A stretch of DNA of 49,022 nt, taken from Myxococcales bacterium (GTDB lineage Bacteria; Myxococcota_A; Polyangia; GCA-2747355). Under the pieces are notes generated by a model. The model ran no database searches and had not been told where the DNA came from. It saw nothing but the letters and a program-made list of their open reading frames with translations. Shown one piece after another: positions 17,444 through 25,021 of the stretch. Both the position numbers and the translations under genes were made by a program. The stretch is taken from contig JAGQIK010000021.1 of assembly GCA_020431405.1 (NCBI GenBank), positions 1 to 49,022 on the forward strand. The letters are read 5' to 3'. The number at the start of each line of letters is the position of its first letter. The first letter of the stretch is position 1.

Positions 17444-18834
17444 GCACGGCGATGTTTTCGGTGGCGCCCAAAGAGCTGCTCGAGCGCATCGCCGATGACT
17501 GGCAGCGCGCAGCCTCCGAGCGCCGCAAGGGTCTGCCGCCGATGCCGGCGCTGCCCCCGCGCTCGGCCATCGAGCAGATCCTCGAGGCCGCCTTCTGGGC
17601 CAGCATGCGCACCGAGGAGAAGCGCTTCCTGTCGTTTCGCGTGGCCTACTGCACGCCGCGCGAGCTCGCCACGGCGGAGGACTTCGTCGGCGAGCGCCGC
17701 ATTATCGGCGGCGGCGAGCGCGAGGCGCTCGAGTTCTCCGACATCGTGCCGCTGTCGCCGATGCGGCTAGGCAGCCTCTGTCCGGCGCTCGACTTTCGCC
17801 AGGCGCTCGTCGCGTGCTCGACCGCCGAGGCGCTGCGCGCCGAGGACATCTTCGTTCCCGACGCGATCGAGCCGCAGCGCATCGTGATCTGGGGGATCAT
17901 CGACACGGGCCTTTCGTGGTGGGAGCACACCAACGCCGAGCCGCGCCGGCGCGTGCATCGCAGGCCGCCGCCCGACTGCTTCACGGTCTCGTCGCGCCAA
18001 GCGGGGACCTTCGACATCTCGTGTCGCGGGCGCGTGGTGCTCTCGGTGCGCGAGGGGCTGATCGTGCCGCCGCTGCCCGACACGCTGCGCAGCGGGCCTA
18101 TCGGCGAGTTCTTCGGCGAGCCGGCGCAGCGGCTTGTCGACGAGGTGGCCGAAGACCTCGGTATCGATTGGAGCACCCTCGACGACGAGACGCGCCGCGA
18201 CGTGGAGCGTTTCTACGGGCGCTTCATCGAGCGCATGCTGGCGAGCATGCGCGAGCTGCGCGACGGCGGCGCCGTGATCTTCGTGCCCGACGACTTCGAC
18301 GCCGAGAAGCTCCTGCTGTTCAAGTTCCGCACCAACGCGTCGAGCACCTGGTCGCTGCTCAAGGAGTCGCTGCGCACCCTGCGTCACTCGGTAGACGTCG
18401 CCGATCGCGCCTTCGCGGCGGATTCGATCTCGCGCGAGATGTTTCTCGACTTCGCCGTCACGCGCCAGCTTCGCGTGCAGAGCGACGACCGGCTGCGTGA
18501 TCGCGCCACGCTGCTCGCGTCGTTGACGCGCGTCGACGGCTCGCTGGTGCTCAGCAAGTCGCTCGAGCTGGTGGGCTTCGGCGCCGAGGTGATCACCGGC
18601 GGTCCGCGTGTGGTCGATGTCTGCCGCGCGCTCGACGTGCAGGCCAACGCGGTCGAGCCGCTGCCGATGATGCGCTTCGGCACGCGCCACCGCTCGGCGT
18701 TCAGGCTCTGCGCGCACAGCCCCGAGGTGCTGGCGATCGTGCTCTCGTCGGACGGCGGCATGCGCGTCGTGCGCCGCGTGGGCGAGCGCGTGGTGGTCTG
18801 GAACGGGCTCGACGCCTCGGCGTTAGGGCTCTAG
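17440..18834 (+). CDS. Putative diadenylate cyclase-like (DAC domain) protein with N-terminal sensor region
   Basis: 464 residues. The last 110 residues match the DisA_N/DAC nucleotide-binding domain: VDGSLVLS (Asp366, the DGA motif with Ser for Ala) and FGTRHRSAF (Arg416-His417-Arg418, the RHR motif), followed by the strand AIVLSSDGGMRVV as in c-di-AMP synthases. The first 340 residues are not recognised in detail; they could correspond to one of the DAC-associated sensor domains described by comparative genomics (DACNV type). No membrane helix is seen. If active it would make c-di-AMP in the cytoplasm. It overlaps the thioredoxin-like gene by 4 nt. Activity is inference; fold assignment is moderately strong. 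Confidence 0.68.
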   Translation: MSTAMFSVAPKELLERIADDWQRAASERRKGLPPMPALPPRSAIEQILEAAFWASMRTEEKRFLSFRVAYCTPRELATAEDFVGERRIIGGGEREALEFSDIVPLSPMRLGSLCPALDFRQALVACSTAEALRAEDIFVPDAIEPQRIVIWGIIDTGLSWWEHTNAEPRRRVHRRPPPDCFTVSSRQAGTFDISCRGRVVLSVREGLIVPPLPDTLRSGPIGEFFGEPAQRLVDEVAEDLGIDWSTLDDETRRDVERFYGRFIERMLASMRELRDGGAVIFVPDDFDAEKLLLFKFRTNASSTWSLLKESLRTLRHSVDVADRAFAADSISREMFLDFAVTRQLRVQSDDRLRDRATLLASLTRVDGSLVLSKSLELVGFGAEVITGGPRVVDVCRALDVQANAVEPLPMMRFGTRHRSAFRLCAHSPEVLAIVLSSDGGMRVVRRVGERVVVWNGLDASALGL

Positions 18835-18847
18835 CGCGCGCCGTCGC

Positions 18848-20218
18848 CTAGTTAAAGAGCGCTACACGGCCCGGTGCGGCGTTGCGCTGGGTGGCGGCGC
18901 CGAAGCGCACCTCGAAGATCAAGGTCAGCTGGTTGTTGACGCCGCTGGCGATGAAGTTCGAGGGCGGGTCGGTGACGTTGTCGGTGACGTCGCGGCGGAA
19001 GTACCAGTAGTGCGCGAAGGTCATGCCGAAGCGATAGCGACCCCAACGGTAACGCACGCCGGTGTGCAGGCCGAGGTGATCGAAGGTCGGCTGGTCGAGG
19101 CTGATGGTGCGATTGGGCGCCGGCGACTTGTCCCAGTGCACGCCCGCCATCAGCTCGAGCTGCGGGTGCGGCGGCAGCTTGACCAGCACGCCGCCAGAGA
19201 CCTGGTAGGAGTCGCTGTAGTCCTTGGGCACGACGAGCTCGCTGATGAGGTTGATGCCGTCGATCTTGGAGCGCTGCTCTTTGAGCGAAGAGTAGGTGTA
19301 GTAGCGCAGCTCGGCGCCGATCTCGACGTACTTGGTAACGTCCCAGTTGGCGCCGAAGTGAAACGACCACGGGATCAGCAGCGCGGTGGCCTGTGTGCCC
19401 GAGAGCTTGGTGCCAGGCTTGGTCGGCGCGCCGGGGCCGAGGATCACGTCGACGTCGCCGGTGAGGTTCATGTCGATGCGGCTGATCATGGCGATGCCGA
19501 TGGTCAACGAGCGAAACGGGCGCAGCAGGATGCCGGCGTTGGCCCCAGGGCGCACGTCCTCGCCGACGAGGTCGATGTCGCTCTCGCCGCCGAGCAGACC
19601 GCTGAGGTTGGTGCCCGCGAGCTCGGGGTAGAGCTTGCGTTTGGCGCTGATGCGTACGTAGGCGAGGCTGAAGCCCGCGCCGACGGAGAGCCAGTTGGTG
19701 ACGCGCCAGGCGAGGCTCGCGGTGGCGAAGCCGGCGATGAGGTAGCTCGTCCCGGCGTGGTAGCGCGCCGGTCCGTCGTCGACGACGATGCCGATGGCGT
19801 TGGGCACGTAGAACGACAGCGCGCCGTAGAGCTTGTCTTTGTAGATGTTGCTCGACAGCACGAGCATCGGGATCGCGCCGAAGCCGGCCGGGCTGATGCC
19901 TGGATAGAAGCCTTCGCTGTCCACCGGGTACTTGATGTAGTTGCTCGAGTTGCCCCACTGGCGCAGGCGAAAGTCGGTGTCGATGAAGGCGAGGCCCACC
20001 GATGCGTAGAGGCGAATGCCGTCCTGCATCGTGAGGCCGGCGGGGTTGTGATAGACGGCCGACGGGTCGTCGGGACGGCCGATGACGGCGCCCATGCCGT
20101 TCTTTCGGGTGCCCATCTCGACGATGGTGAAGCCGCCGGCGCTCGCGCGGCGCTCGGCGGCGCCCAGCGCGCATAAGGTGATGACGACGAGGATCGCGGC
20201 GTGAGCAGTCGAGCGCAT
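18848..20218 (-). CDS. FadL/OmpP1/TodX-type outer membrane porin
   Basis: 456 residues with a Sec signal (AAILVVITLCALGAAERRASA) and an N-terminal block GTRKNGMGAVIGRPDDPSAV followed by YHNPAGLT, the hallmark NPA segment of FadL-type hydrophobic compound channels. The remainder alternates aromatic/Gly strands typical of a 14-strand outer membrane barrel and ends ...NQLTLIFEVRFG before a short tail. It probably admits fatty acids or other hydrophobic molecules. Start ATG 20216-20218 is set by the signal peptide. It converges with the DAC-like gene, leaving only 13 bp, and is divergent from a small lipoprotein gene. Confidence 0.85.
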   Translation of the reverse strand: MRSTAHAAILVVITLCALGAAERRASAGGFTIVEMGTRKNGMGAVIGRPDDPSAVYHNPAGLTMQDGIRLYASVGLAFIDTDFRLRQWGNSSNYIKYPVDSEGFYPGISPAGFGAIPMLVLSSNIYKDKLYGALSFYVPNAIGIVVDDGPARYHAGTSYLIAGFATASLAWRVTNWLSVGAGFSLAYVRISAKRKLYPELAGTNLSGLLGGESDIDLVGEDVRPGANAGILLRPFRSLTIGIAMISRIDMNLTGDVDVILGPGAPTKPGTKLSGTQATALLIPWSFHFGANWDVTKYVEIGAELRYYTYSSLKEQRSKIDGINLISELVVPKDYSDSYQVSGGVLVKLPPHPQLELMAGVHWDKSPAPNRTISLDQPTFDHLGLHTGVRYRWGRYRFGMTFAHYWYFRRDVTDNVTDPPSNFIASGVNNQLTLIFEVRFGAATQRNAAPGRVALFN

Positions 20219-20284
20219 GGCGGCCGATACTAGCAGGGATCTCTGCCATCGCGTCCGCGTGGCGAGAGCGCTATGCTCTCGGCC

Positions 20285-20530
20285 ATGCGTATGGTGCTCG
20301 CTGCAGCGTTGCTCGTGGTCGCTCTCGGCGGTTGCGGTCCGAAGAAGCCGCCGCCGCTCAAGCCGGTGCCTACGCACGTCGACGTGCCGGACAAGGTGCC
20401 GCAGACGCGCACCTTCTGGACGCCCACGGACAAGCCGTGTCCCGTCTTCAAGAGCTACTTCAAGTGTCGCAAGGTGACGCAAGGCGAGTGCGTCGAGCGC
20501 CGCGGCACGCGCAACACCTGTAAGTCGTAG
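20285..20530 (+). CDS. Small lipoprotein (81 aa)
   Basis: MRMVLAAALLVVALGGC is a lipoprotein signal with Cys17. The mature peptide of 64 residues begins with a Pro/Lys-rich stretch (GPKKPPPLKPVP) and has four cysteines near the end, suggesting two disulfides. No family recognised. Start chosen at ATG 20285; an ATG four codons earlier is also possible. It ends 10 bp before the convergent permease gene. Confidence 0.65.
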   Translation: MRMVLAAALLVVALGGCGPKKPPPLKPVPTHVDVPDKVPQTRTFWTPTDKPCPVFKSYFKCRKVTQGECVERRGTRNTCKS

Positions 20531-20540
20531 CAGTCGTAGC

Positions 20541-21386
20541 TCAGGGCGCCTGGCGCGCTTGGCGGCGCAGCAGCCACGCGCGCGCCGGCAGCGAGAACAG
20601 CAGCGCGGCGCCGAGCCAGGCGACCAGCGAGCCGAGCGCGGGGCCGAGTCGCGGCAGCGTCTCGCTGGCCAGCAGCGCGTAGCCTGCGACGGCGCTCGAG
20701 CCGAGCATCATCGGACCGACCGCACCGGCCTGCACCGCCTCGCCCTGAGCGAGCCACAGCGCGATCATCGCGGTGATGAAGATCGCCGGGAAGCACGAGG
20801 CCATGCCGGCTGCGATCTCGATGCCCGAGCGGGCCATGGCGGTGGCGACGCCGATGGAGGTGGCGGCCAGAGCGGCGCGCAGGATCAGTGTCGTGACGGT
20901 GACGCGGCGCGTGCCGCGCGGTGCCGGGCGCACGCGCCAGCAGGCGGCGACGCCGACGACCACGATCACGCCGGTGGTCAGCGCGCCGAAGATGCGCATG
21001 GCGAGCGCGGCGCGCGGAAGCTGGCGCAGGACGAGCACCAGCGCGGCGGCGGCCACACCCCAGGCGCCGAGCGAGATGGCGCTCATCAGCGCCAGGCGTT
21101 GGCCGAGCGAGCCGCGCCCCAGGCGCGCCGGGACGACGCGCCAGAGCAGCAAGAAGAGCGCATTGAGCAGCATCGCGGCGGGTGCGGTGTTGACGGCGCG
21201 CAGGAAGCCATCGAGATCGCGCGCCTCGGCGAAGAAGCCGAGGGTGGCGGGCACGATGGTGGTCGGCAGGGTGCCGATCACGCCGCCCACCACGCCGCCC
21301 CAGCGCTCGATCGCCACCGTGACGCCGATGGCGACGGCGCCGGCAAAGCCGGCCGAGAGCAGGATTGTCTGATAGCCGCTCGACAT
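20541..21386 (-). CDS. Multi-helix membrane protein, permease-like (281 aa)
   Basis: About nine to ten hydrophobic helices and almost no soluble loops. Helix 2 contains GGVVGGVIGTLPTTIVPATL, a glycine-rich conserved-looking block with a Pro-Thr-Thr turn. The C-terminus ends in a basic tail. I cannot name the family; it could be a DUF-class integral membrane protein or small transporter. The start at ATG 21384-21386 is set by the divergent neighbour 51 bp away. Confidence 0.68.
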   Translation of the reverse strand: MSSGYQTILLSAGFAGAVAIGVTVAIERWGGVVGGVIGTLPTTIVPATLGFFAEARDLDGFLRAVNTAPAAMLLNALFLLLWRVVPARLGRGSLGQRLALMSAISLGAWGVAAAALVLVLRQLPRAALAMRIFGALTTGVIVVVGVAACWRVRPAPRGTRRVTVTTLILRAALAATSIGVATAMARSGIEIAAGMASCFPAIFITAMIALWLAQGEAVQAGAVGPMMLGSSAVAGYALLASETLPRLGPALGSLVAWLGAALLFSLPARAWLLRRQARQAP

Positions 21387-21437
21387 ACCGTCGGGGAGTT
21401 TATGCAGTATGCTCAGCCACTCTGCTAGGAGGACAGC

Positions 21438-22325
21438 ATGGCGAGACACGCGCGGCGATGGCTCTGTCTGCTCGCGGCGTTGGCGGTTGCTGCTGGCGTC
21501 GGCGCCTGCAAGACCAGCAAGACGGGCGGCGGCAGCGCGAGCGGCAGCGGCAGCGGCAGCGGCGGCGGCGGTGGCAACGATCCTGGCAGCGGCTGGGGTT
21601 CGGGCTCGGTAGTCACGCCGAGCAAAGGCGAGTGCGGTCGCGAAAAACAGGTCGTGACCTTCAAGACCGAAGACGGCGTCAAGCTCGAGGGCGACTTCTA
21701 CCCGGCCGGTGAAAAGAAGAAGGCCGCGGTGGTGCTGCTGCACATGATCCCGCCCAAGTACAATCGCCAGAGCTATCCGCAGAAGTTTATCGACGCGCTG
21801 ACCACGCGAGGCATGAGCGTGCTCAACCTCGATCGCCGCGGCGCCGGCAAAAGCGGCGGCGATGCCAAAGAGGCCTATCGCGGCAAGAAGGGCGGGCTCG
21901 ACGCCAAGGCCGCGTTCAACTTCCTCGCTGGCCACCCCTGCCACATCGACACCAAGCGCGTGGTGTTCGTCGGCGCCTCCAACGGCACCACCACTGCGCT
22001 CGACTTCACGGTCGCCGCGGCCACCGACCCGACGGTGGAGTGGCCCAAGGCGTTGGTCTTTCTCACCGGCGGCACCTACACCGAGAACCAGAACCAGATC
22101 TCGAAGCACAAAGAGCTGCTCGACTCGATCCCGATCCTGTTCGTCTACTCGAAGGCCGAGCGCACTTGGAGCGTGGCGCAGCAGGACAACAAGTCGACGG
22201 TGTGGCAGTTCAAGGAGTACGAAGGCGGCGCGCACGGCACGAAGATGTTCGGCGCCAAGCCCGAGTCCATCGACGAGGTGGCCAAGTTCATCGCCGCCGC
22301 GGTCAAGTCCGAGGCCTACAACTAG
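21438..22325 (+). CDS. Alpha/beta hydrolase lipoprotein
   Basis: 295 residues. The signal ends in the lipobox GVGAC (Cys24). A Gly/Ser-only linker of about 25 residues follows, then an alpha/beta hydrolase fold. VLLHMIPPKY is the oxyanion-loop region, NLDRRGAGKSGG the turn after strand 4, and VGASNGTTT the nucleophile elbow (Ser181 in GxSxG). EGGAHGTKMF supplies the catalytic His. The protein is therefore a surface- or periplasm-anchored hydrolase of dienelactone hydrolase-like type. An AGGAGG ribosome site lies 7 bp before the ATG. A perfect 10-bp hairpin overlaps the stop codon. Confidence 0.85.
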   Translation: MARHARRWLCLLAALAVAAGVGACKTSKTGGGSASGSGSGSGGGGGNDPGSGWGSGSVVTPSKGECGREKQVVTFKTEDGVKLEGDFYPAGEKKKAAVVLLHMIPPKYNRQSYPQKFIDALTTRGMSVLNLDRRGAGKSGGDAKEAYRGKKGGLDAKAAFNFLAGHPCHIDTKRVVFVGASNGTTTALDFTVAAATDPTVEWPKALVFLTGGTYTENQNQISKHKELLDSIPILFVYSKAERTWSVAQQDNKSTVWQFKEYEGGAHGTKMFGAKPESIDEVAKFIAAAVKSEAYN

Positions 22326-22349
22326 CGGCGTCGCTGTTGCGACGCCGCT
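22324..22349 (+). terminator. Hairpin after hydrolase gene
   Basis: AGCGGCGTCG and CGACGCCGCT form a perfect 10-bp stem with a 6-nt loop, starting within the stop codon. No T-run follows; instead a heptamer repeat begins directly after. A factor-assisted or GC-type terminator is plausible. Confidence 0.55.
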
Positions 22350-22380
22350 GGCCACGGGCCTCAGGCCACGGGCCACAGGG
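22350..22380 (+). repeat. Heptamer array GGCCWCR x4
   Basis: Units GGCCACG, GGCCTCA, GGCCACG and GGCCACA in tandem, the same unit type as the arrays at 629-658 and 798-829. It lies directly after the terminator-like hairpin and before the small membrane protein gene. Confidence 0.7.
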
Positions 22381-22396
22381 GTGCTCGAGGTAGCGC

Positions 22397-22756
22397 TTGT
22401 CTGACGAGCAGCCGTTCGATCCAGGTGAGATCGAGATCGGGTCGCGGCCTGCGCGCGATGCCGACGGTGGCGATGCGCCCGCGGTGCGCGCGCCGGCGCG
22501 CAGCTCGCAGCGAACCATCGGATTGTTGCTGGTCGTGGTGGCGGGCGTGGCGTTGTTTGTCGGCGGTGCGTTGATCTACGTCGGCACGCAGCGGCTGCCG
22601 TCGCGGCTGCCGCCGCCGCAGATGGCGCAGGTGTTGGAGGTGGCGCGCGGGTATCTGCGCGCGGCGGCCTACGCGATGATGGGCGGCGGATTCGTGGCGC
22701 TGCTCGGTTGGCGCATGCTGGTGGCGGCGCGCCGCAGGGAGCGAGCCGATGGATAG
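22397..22756 (+). CDS. Small hypothetical membrane protein (119 aa)
   Basis: Begins with a TTG codon; a GAGG ribosome site sits 8 nt before it and supports this start. Residues 1-38 are acidic and Pro/Ala-rich, then two membrane helices (about 41-64 and 88-107) follow, with a short basic tail. No known family. It overlaps the following SDR gene by 8 nt, so the pair is coupled. Confidence 0.55.
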   Translation: MSDEQPFDPGEIEIGSRPARDADGGDAPAVRAPARSSQRTIGLLLVVVAGVALFVGGALIYVGTQRLPSRLPPPQMAQVLEVARGYLRAAAYAMMGGGFVALLGWRMLVAARRRERADG

Positions 22757-23480
22757 GCGCGTGGTGCTGGTGGCGGGCGGCGCGCGCGGCATCGGCGCCG
22801 CGGCGGCGCGCGCGCTGGCGGACGAGTGGCGCGTGGTGATCGGCACGCGGCGCAGCCTCGACGCCGCCGAGGCGCTGGCCAGCGAGATCGCCGATGGTGG
22901 CGGCGAGGCGCACGTGCTGCAGGCCGACGTGGCGCGCCCCGACGAGGCCGAGGCGTTGGTGGCGCGCGCGGCCGAGCGTTGCGGGCGGCTCGACGCGCTG
23001 GTCTGCGCGGCGGGCGACTTCGTGCGCGCGCCGCTGCTCGAGCAGCCGCGCGACGCCTGGCGTGCGGTGTTCAACAACAACCTGCACTCGGTGCACTCGC
23101 TGGCACGCGCGGCGGTGCCGCACATGCGGCGCGGCGGCTGGGGGCGCATCATCACGTTCGGCGTGGCCAACGGGCGCGCCGCGCGCGCGCAGACGCACGT
23201 GACGGCCTACTACATCGCCAAGGTTGGCGTTCAGATCCTCACGCGCTCGCTGGCCGAGGCGCTCGGCCCCGACGGCATCACCGTCAACTGCATCTCGCCG
23301 GGCTTCATCGACACCGGCGTCGATCACGGCCCCGCGCTTCGCCGCGTGCAGCGCGACATCCCGCTCGGCCGCGTCGGCGAGGTCGGCGACGTGGTGGGCG
23401 CGCTGCGCTTTCTGCTCTCCGACGAAGCGAGCTACGTCAGCGGCGCCGATCTTCAAGTCAGCGGCGCCTGGGGCGTCTAG
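22749..23480 (+). CDS. SDR-family oxidoreductase (FabG-like)
   Basis: 243 residues, a classical short-chain dehydrogenase: GGARGIG cofactor loop (usual TGxxxGIG with Ala for Thr), ADVARPDEAEAL, CAAGDF as the NAG equivalent, then AYYIAKVGV, which supplies the YxxxK catalytic pair, and the CISPGFIDTG loop. The expected catalytic Ser before Tyr is not obvious: the strand reads ITFGVANG. The C-terminus YVSGADLQVSGAWGV is typical of FabG/3-oxoacyl reductase-like enzymes. Cytoplasmic. Substrate unknown. Overlaps the upstream membrane protein gene and converges with the P450 gene. Confidence 0.88.
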   Translation: MDRRVVLVAGGARGIGAAAARALADEWRVVIGTRRSLDAAEALASEIADGGGEAHVLQADVARPDEAEALVARAAERCGRLDALVCAAGDFVRAPLLEQPRDAWRAVFNNNLHSVHSLARAAVPHMRRGGWGRIITFGVANGRAARAQTHVTAYYIAKVGVQILTRSLAEALGPDGITVNCISPGFIDTGVDHGPALRRVQRDIPLGRVGEVGDVVGALRFLLSDEASYVSGADLQVSGAWGV

Positions 23481-23506
23481 CGCCTGATCCGCCAAGGCGG
23501 CCGCTA
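23478..23506. terminator. Possible bidirectional terminator between SDR and P450 genes
   Basis: A core CCGCC-AA-GGCGG stem is enclosed by a TAGCG...CGCTA pair in the spacer between two convergent genes. Confidence 0.4.
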
Positions 23507-24940
23507 GCGCGGCGTGACGTGCATGCGCAGGCCGTAGCGCGGCCGCAGCGTCACGCTGGGCTCGATCTCGATGCGCTGGCCGTCGAGCAGCTCGAAGCGC
23601 AGCGCGCGCCCCAGGGTGGCGAGGATGATGACGGCTTCCATCTGCGCGAAGTGATCGCCGATGCACTTGCGCGGGCCGTGCGCGAAGGGCAGGTAGGCCA
23701 GCTTGGGCCGCTCGGCGACGCGTTCGGGCAGAAAGCGATCCGGATCGTAGCGCTCGGGATCGGGCCAGTAACGCGGGTTGCGGTGCACGGCGTACTGCGC
23801 GATGTAGACAAACGAGCCGGCAGGGATGTCGTAGCCCTGGATCACGTCGGCCTCGCGCGCGCGGCGCGCGATCATCCAGGCCGGTGGATAGAGGCGCATC
23901 GACTCGAGCAGCGTGCGGTGCGTGTACTCGAGCCGGCTGACGTGTGACGCGTCGGGCGTGCCGTCGCCGACCACGGCGTCGACCTCGGCGGCGACGCGGT
24001 CGGCGATCTGCGGATAGCGCGCGTAGAACATCAACGTCCAGGCCAGCGCGTTGGCGGTGGTCTCGTGGCCGGCGAGCAGCATCGTCATGATCTCGTCGCG
24101 CAGCTGCTCGCGGCTCATCTGCTCGCCGCTCTCGGGATCACGCGCTGCCATCAGAAGACCGAGCAGGTCGGCGCGGTACTCGGCGTCGCCGCGGCGCGAG
24201 TCGATGATCTCGCGCACCACGCGATCGAGCGTGCCGATGGCGCGCCAGAACTGGAAGTTGCCGCGCGTGGGCAGGTACTCGGGGTAGGGCAGCGGCATCA
24301 TCGTCAGCCAGTCGATGTGCCGCAGCGTCAGCTTGAGCGCCTTGCCGACCGCCTGCGTGTCGCCGCCGAGGTCGATGCCGAACAGCGTGTGGCCGGCGAC
24401 CTCGAGCGTCAGCGCGTTCATCGCGCGCGCGATGTCGAGCGGCTGCGCGCCGGCGGCGCGTTCGCGCCAGCGACTGGCCAGCGCGTCGGCGTGCTCGCCG
24501 ATGACGCCGCCGAGGGCCGCGACCGTCTTGCGGCGAAAGGCCGGCTGCGCGATGCGCCGCTGGCGCTTCCACAGCTCGCCTTCGCTGGTCAGAAGGCCCT
24601 TGCCGAGCACCAGCGAGAGCTTGCGGTAGTCGCGCGTGCCCTTGCCGTAGTTTTCCTGCCGCGCCACCAGCACGTGATGCAGGCTCTCGGCGTCGTAGAG
24701 CATGTACACGTGGCGGTAGAGCATGCGCAGGCGCGCGATGTCGCCGCACTCGCGGTGCGTGCGCATCACCATGCCCACGGGGTCGCGGACCATCGGCGCG
24801 AGGTGGCCGGCGAGGTCGAGCGTGGGGATGGTCGGTGGATGGCGCAGGCGTCGCGGCGTGCTCGAGGCGCGCGCGGATACCGACGGCGAGGACGAGGACG
24901 AGGACGAGGACGACGAGGACGCGGTGGGTGAAGCGGTCAT
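23504..24940 (-). CDS. Cytochrome P450
   Basis: 478 residues. The three P450 landmarks are visible: the I-helix oxygen-activation motif AGHETTAN, the K-helix ESMRLYPP (ExxR), and the heme-binding loop PFAHGPRKCIGD with Cys426 as thiolate ligand. RYDPDRFLPER is the meander. The layout and the N-terminal PTIPTLDLAGHLAPMVRDP resemble class II-like bacterial P450s that act on fatty acids or lipids. A run of 11 Ser lies near the N-terminus, coded by a six-base tandem repeat at 24888-24920. I prefer ATG 24938-24940 because GGGAG lies 5 nt before it; an ATG five codons upstream is possible. No redox partner is encoded nearby. Confidence 0.93.
   Translation of the reverse strand: MTASPTASSSSSSSSSSSPSVSARASSTPRRLRHPPTIPTLDLAGHLAPMVRDPVGMVMRTHRECGDIARLRMLYRHVYMLYDAESLHHVLVARQENYGKGTRDYRKLSLVLGKGLLTSEGELWKRQRRIAQPAFRRKTVAALGGVIGEHADALASRWRERAAGAQPLDIARAMNALTLEVAGHTLFGIDLGGDTQAVGKALKLTLRHIDWLTMMPLPYPEYLPTRGNFQFWRAIGTLDRVVREIIDSRRGDAEYRADLLGLLMAARDPESGEQMSREQLRDEIMTMLLAGHETTANALAWTLMFYARYPQIADRVAAEVDAVVGDGTPDASHVSRLEYTHRTLLESMRLYPPAWMIARRAREADVIQGYDIPAGSFVYIAQYAVHRNPRYWPDPERYDPDRFLPERVAERPKLAYLPFAHGPRKCIGDHFAQMEAVIILATLGRALRFELLDGQRIEIEPSVTLRPRYGLRMHVTPR
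24888..24920. repeat. GAGGAC hexanucleotide microsatellite
   Basis: Four GAGGAC units plus partial copies, read on the minus strand as an 11-residue Ser run in the P450 N-terminus. Unit length is a multiple of three, so slippage would change only the Ser count. Confidence 0.75.
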
Positions 24941-24961
24941 CGAGACTCCCGGCATGAAGCT

Positions 24962-25007
24962 GAGCGATCGCTCGCATTATAATGTGAGCATCCACTCGCT
25001 TTTTCAA
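24962..25007 (-). promoter_or_regulatory. Palindrome-rich promoter of the P450 gene
   Basis: On the minus strand TTGAAA (25002-25007) is followed by CATTAT at 17-bp spacing, with an overlapping perfect TATAAT. Two perfect palindromes lie on it: CATTATAATG at 24975-24984 and GAGCGATCGCTC at 24962-24973, the latter between the promoter and the start codon. This A/T-rich patch stands out in GC-rich DNA. A TetR- or MarR-type repressor site would fit. Confidence 0.55.
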
Positions 25008-25021
25008 GAGGGCCTCTCGAT

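Noticed and set aside
20541-23666. A 1041-residue minus-strand protein
   Set aside because: Only 20541-21386 is coding-like; the rest is antisense to the hydrolase, membrane protein and SDR genes and crosses the heptamer array.
24888-24920. Phase-variable switch by the hexanucleotide repeat in the P450 gene
   Set aside because: The unit is a multiple of three, so slippage does not change the frame; only the Ser run length would vary.
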